Origin: an uncultured Alphaproteobacteria bacterium
Lineage (GTDB): Bacteria > Pseudomonadota > Alphaproteobacteria > Rhizobiales > Hyphomicrobiaceae
Length of the DNA stretch: 8,229 nucleotides
Reading direction: 5' to 3'
NCBI GenBank assembly: GCA_937950105.1
Contig: CALFEM010000230.1
Location: forward strand, 1-8,229
In this document: in pieces, positions 6,708 through 8,229 of the stretch
Layout of the letters: every line of letters begins with the position of its first letter
How positions within the stretch are numbered: position 1 is the first letter of the stretch
Translations under genes and position numbers: made by a program
The notes under the pieces: generated by a model
Told to the model about the DNA's origin: nothing
Database searches by the model: none
Seen by the model: the letters and a program-made list of their open reading frames with translations, nothing else

Positions 6708-7331
6708 TCACTTCGCCTGCGTCGAGCGCCAGGACTTGACGAACGACAGCGCCGTCTCGATGTGGCTTTCCGCGTCCGAGGCCGAGTGGGCCGAGCCGAT
6801 CCTGCCGTCGGGCGTGACCACGTAGGACGTGCGGCTGGCGATCACCATTTTGCCGAAGCCCCAGACTGCGTCGTAGGCCGTTGCAACCTTGCCGTCGGCA
6901 TCCGCGCCGACAGGAAACTTGTCGCGGCACTCCTTGGTCGAGAACGCGCGCTGGGTCTCGATGTCGTCGGTGGAAATGCCGATCACGGAGGCGCCGAGGG
7001 CCTCGAACTGCGGCATCGCTTCCGCGAACAGGTTCGCTTCGATGGTGCAAACCGACGTGAAGCTCTTCGGATAGAAATAGACGACGACCGGACCTTTGCT
7101 CAGGGCCTCGCGCAGCGAGAACTGTGCCGTCTTGCCGGCGACCGCGCTCGGGATGGTGAAATCGGGCGCGGTAGCGCCGACCGCGAGATTGGCGCTGGCC
7201 GGCGAGACGGCCGCCGCCGATGCGGCGACGGCGGTGATGAGCAGCAGCGAGCCCCGGTGGGCGGCCCTTGCGAAGCGCGCGGCGGGGCTGATTTGGCTGC
7301 GATCGGGGCGGCTGGTCTGAGGCGTGGTCAC
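6708..7331 (-). CDS. Exported PrxQ/BCP-like peroxiredoxin
   Basis: Thiol peroxidase of the AhpC/TSA (PrxQ/BCP) type that reduces hydroperoxides. The 207 residues begin with a long basic N-region and a hydrophobic stretch SLLLITAVAASAAAVSPASA (28-47), most simply a Sec signal peptide cut after ASA, which places the enzyme in the periplasm. The domain starts LAVGATAPDFTIPS. The peroxidatic centre is P88-xxx-T92-xx-C95 in FYPKSFTSVCTIEAN. The resolving cysteine found five residues on in typical BCPs is Asn100 here; the only other mature cysteine is C135 (STKECRDKF). VIGISTDD and VVTPDGRI follow as usual. The start is the GTG at 7331, with AGGAG at an ideal eight bases; the upstream frame to 7424 is weaker. 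It lies 108 bp after trpC on the same strand and could be co-transcribed. Confidence 0.9.
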   Translation of the reverse strand: MTTPQTSRPDRSQISPAARFARAAHRGSLLLITAVAASAAAVSPASANLAVGATAPDFTIPSAVAGKTAQFSLREALSKGPVVVYFYPKSFTSVCTIEANLFAEAMPQFEALGASVIGISTDDIETQRAFSTKECRDKFPVGADADGKVATAYDAVWGFGKMVIASRTSYVVTPDGRIGSAHSASDAESHIETALSFVKSWRSTQAK

Positions 7332-7339
7332 GGCCGGTT

Positions 7340-7344
7340 CTCCT
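7340..7344 (-). promoter_or_regulatory. Ribosome binding site fixing the GTG start of the peroxiredoxin
   Basis: CTCCT on the plus strand reads AGGAG on the minus strand, eight bases before the GTG at 7331. No comparable site precedes the upstream in-frame ATG at 7424. This favours the GTG start and the signal peptide reading. Confidence 0.75.
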
Positions 7345-7439
7345 GTCGCGCACGGGTGGTGGACGCCGCCGCGTGTCTCGACCGGTATACGCGCCCGAGC
7401 CTGACGGCGGATCAGCCGCGGCACTGCGCGCGCGGGCAG

Positions 7440-8229
7440 TCACGCGCGCGCCAGCAGCGCCTTCGTCGCGCTCGTCACGTCGGCCTGGCGCATCAGGCTC
7501 TCGCCGACCAGAAAGGTCGAGACCCCGACCTTGCCCAGCCGCGCGATGTCGGCGGGTGTGAAGATGCCGCTCTCGCCGATGACGATGCGGTCCTTCGGTA
7601 CGCGCGGGGCGAGCCGTTCGGTCGTCGCCAGCGTCGTCTCGAAGGTCTGCAGGTTGCGGTTGTTGATGCCGATGAGCCGGCACGGCAGCGCCAGCGCGCG
7701 GTCCAGTTCGGTATCGTCGTGCACCTCGACGATGGCATCCATGCCCCAGTCGCCCGCCGCGCTGGCGAGATCGCGCGCGAGTGCGTCGTCGACCTCGGCC
7801 ATGATGATGAGAATGCAGTCGGCGCCCCACGCGCGCGCCTCGACCACCTGATAGGTGTCGATCATGAAATCCTTGCGCAGCACCGGCAGCGAGCACGCCG
7901 CACGCGCGGCTTTCAGGTATTCGGGCGCACCCTGGAACGAGGGCGTGTCGGTGAGGATGGACAGGCAGGTCGCTCCGCCCGCCGCGTAGGCATGCGCCAG
8001 CGCCGGCGGATCGAAGTCGGCGCGGATCAGCCCTTTCGACGGCGACGCCTTCTTGATCTCGGCGATCAGTGCCGTCTCACCCTTGGCGAGTTTCGCCGCG
8101 ATCGCATCCGCGAAACCGCGTGGCTTCGGAGCGGAACGAGCGTACTCCGCCATCACCTGCAGCGGGTTGGCTTCCTTCGCGCACGCGACTACCTCGCGCT
8201 TGTAGGCGGTGATCCTGTCGAGGATGTCG
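7440..8229 (-). CDS. trpC: Indole-3-glycerol-phosphate synthase (first codons lost)
   Basis: Closes the indole ring in tryptophan synthesis (CdRP to indole-3-glycerol phosphate); a cytoplasmic TIM barrel. The readable 262 residues start [14 protein letters not shown] at base 8228 and run to the TGA at 7440-7442. Motifs by residue in this fragment: [11 protein letters not shown] (E57, K59), LRKDF (K119), IVEVH (E168), [11 protein letters not shown] (187-197), VIGESGIFT (E219, S220) and FLVGESLMR. These cover the known catalytic and phosphate-binding residues. Because family proteins commonly start MSDIL, the window probably stops only about two codons short. The internal GTG/ATG at 8156/8153 is not the start, since conserved helix sequence lies upstream of it. 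In related genomes trpC is usually followed by moaC; here two genes lie between. Confidence 0.95.
   Translation of the reverse strand, partial: DILDRITAYKREVVACAKEANPLQVMAEYARSAPKPRGFADAIAAKLAKGETALIAEIKKASPSKGLIRADFDPPALAHAYAAGGATCLSILTDTPSFQGAPEYLKAARAACSLPVLRKDFMIDTYQVVEARAWGADCILIIMAEVDDALARDLASAAGDWGMDAIVEVHDDTELDRALALPCRLIGINNRNLQTFETTLATTERLAPRVPKDRIVIGESGIFTPADIARLGKVGVSTFLVGESLMRQADVTSATKALLARA

Noticed and set aside
7423..7440. Hairpin ACTGC / GCAGT just after the trpC stop as a terminator
   Set aside because: Only five pairs, an eight-base loop and no T-run; chance dyads of this size are common in GC-rich DNA.
6529..7896. 455-residue minus-strand frame spanning the peroxiredoxin and trpC
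   Set aside because: An out-of-frame shadow, Arg/His-rich; both real genes are in other frames with full motifs.
1..8229. Search for a defence island, CRISPR array, retron, toxin-antitoxin pair, prophage or biosynthetic cluster
   Set aside because: No repeats with spacers, reverse transcriptase, integrase, transposase or nuclease genes seen; every large gene is a known housekeeping type.

Overview
The window reads as a GC-rich alphaproteobacterial chromosome fragment, most likely from Hyphomicrobiales (Rhizobiales). Three things support this: the conserved order gltX / comEC / lexA / moeA / moaC / trpC, familiar from rhizobial-type genomes; a perfect alphaproteobacterial SOS box (GTTC-N7-GTTC) in front of lexA; and a ComEC with the cysteine-bearing, degenerate C-terminal domain I associate with this group. 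The genus cannot be set from the sequence alone. The window looks like a whole short draft contig: its left end is a sequencing artefact and its right end stops inside a gene.

Left end (1-119): bases 1-45 are not biological. They match the end of an Illumina TruSeq indexed adapter, with index GCCTAA followed by the Read 2 primer sequence ending GTGCTCTTCCGATCT. Directly next to it, 46-119 is a perfect 30-bp inverted repeat, a snap-back copy of the gltX segment beside it. Together they cut gltX at about residue 220 and create false reading frames on both strands.

Genes: gltX (minus, 3' part lost) and comEC (plus) diverge from a 100-bp gap. comEC converges on lexA across a 162-bp spacer holding three stem-loops and an 11-bp tandem repeat. 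lexA (minus) has its own promoter with an SOS box between the -35 and -10 elements, and a 29-base imperfect palindrome in its leader. Upstream on the same strand lie moaC and moeA, overlapping by ATGA, which serve molybdenum-cofactor synthesis. A divergent gap then leads to a small plus-strand gene for an exported four-cysteine protein. It converges on an exported PrxQ/BCP-like peroxiredoxin (minus), which sits just downstream of trpC (minus, lacking about its first two codons).

How the genes work together: this is housekeeping content, namely tRNA charging, DNA uptake, SOS control, Moco synthesis, tryptophan synthesis and oxidant removal. The least ordinary native parts are the two exported proteins lying between moaC and trpC, the ComEC C-terminus, and the palindrome in the lexA leader. 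I see no phage, plasmid, CRISPR, insertion sequence, tRNA or rRNA, and no convincing new defence or biosynthetic system.
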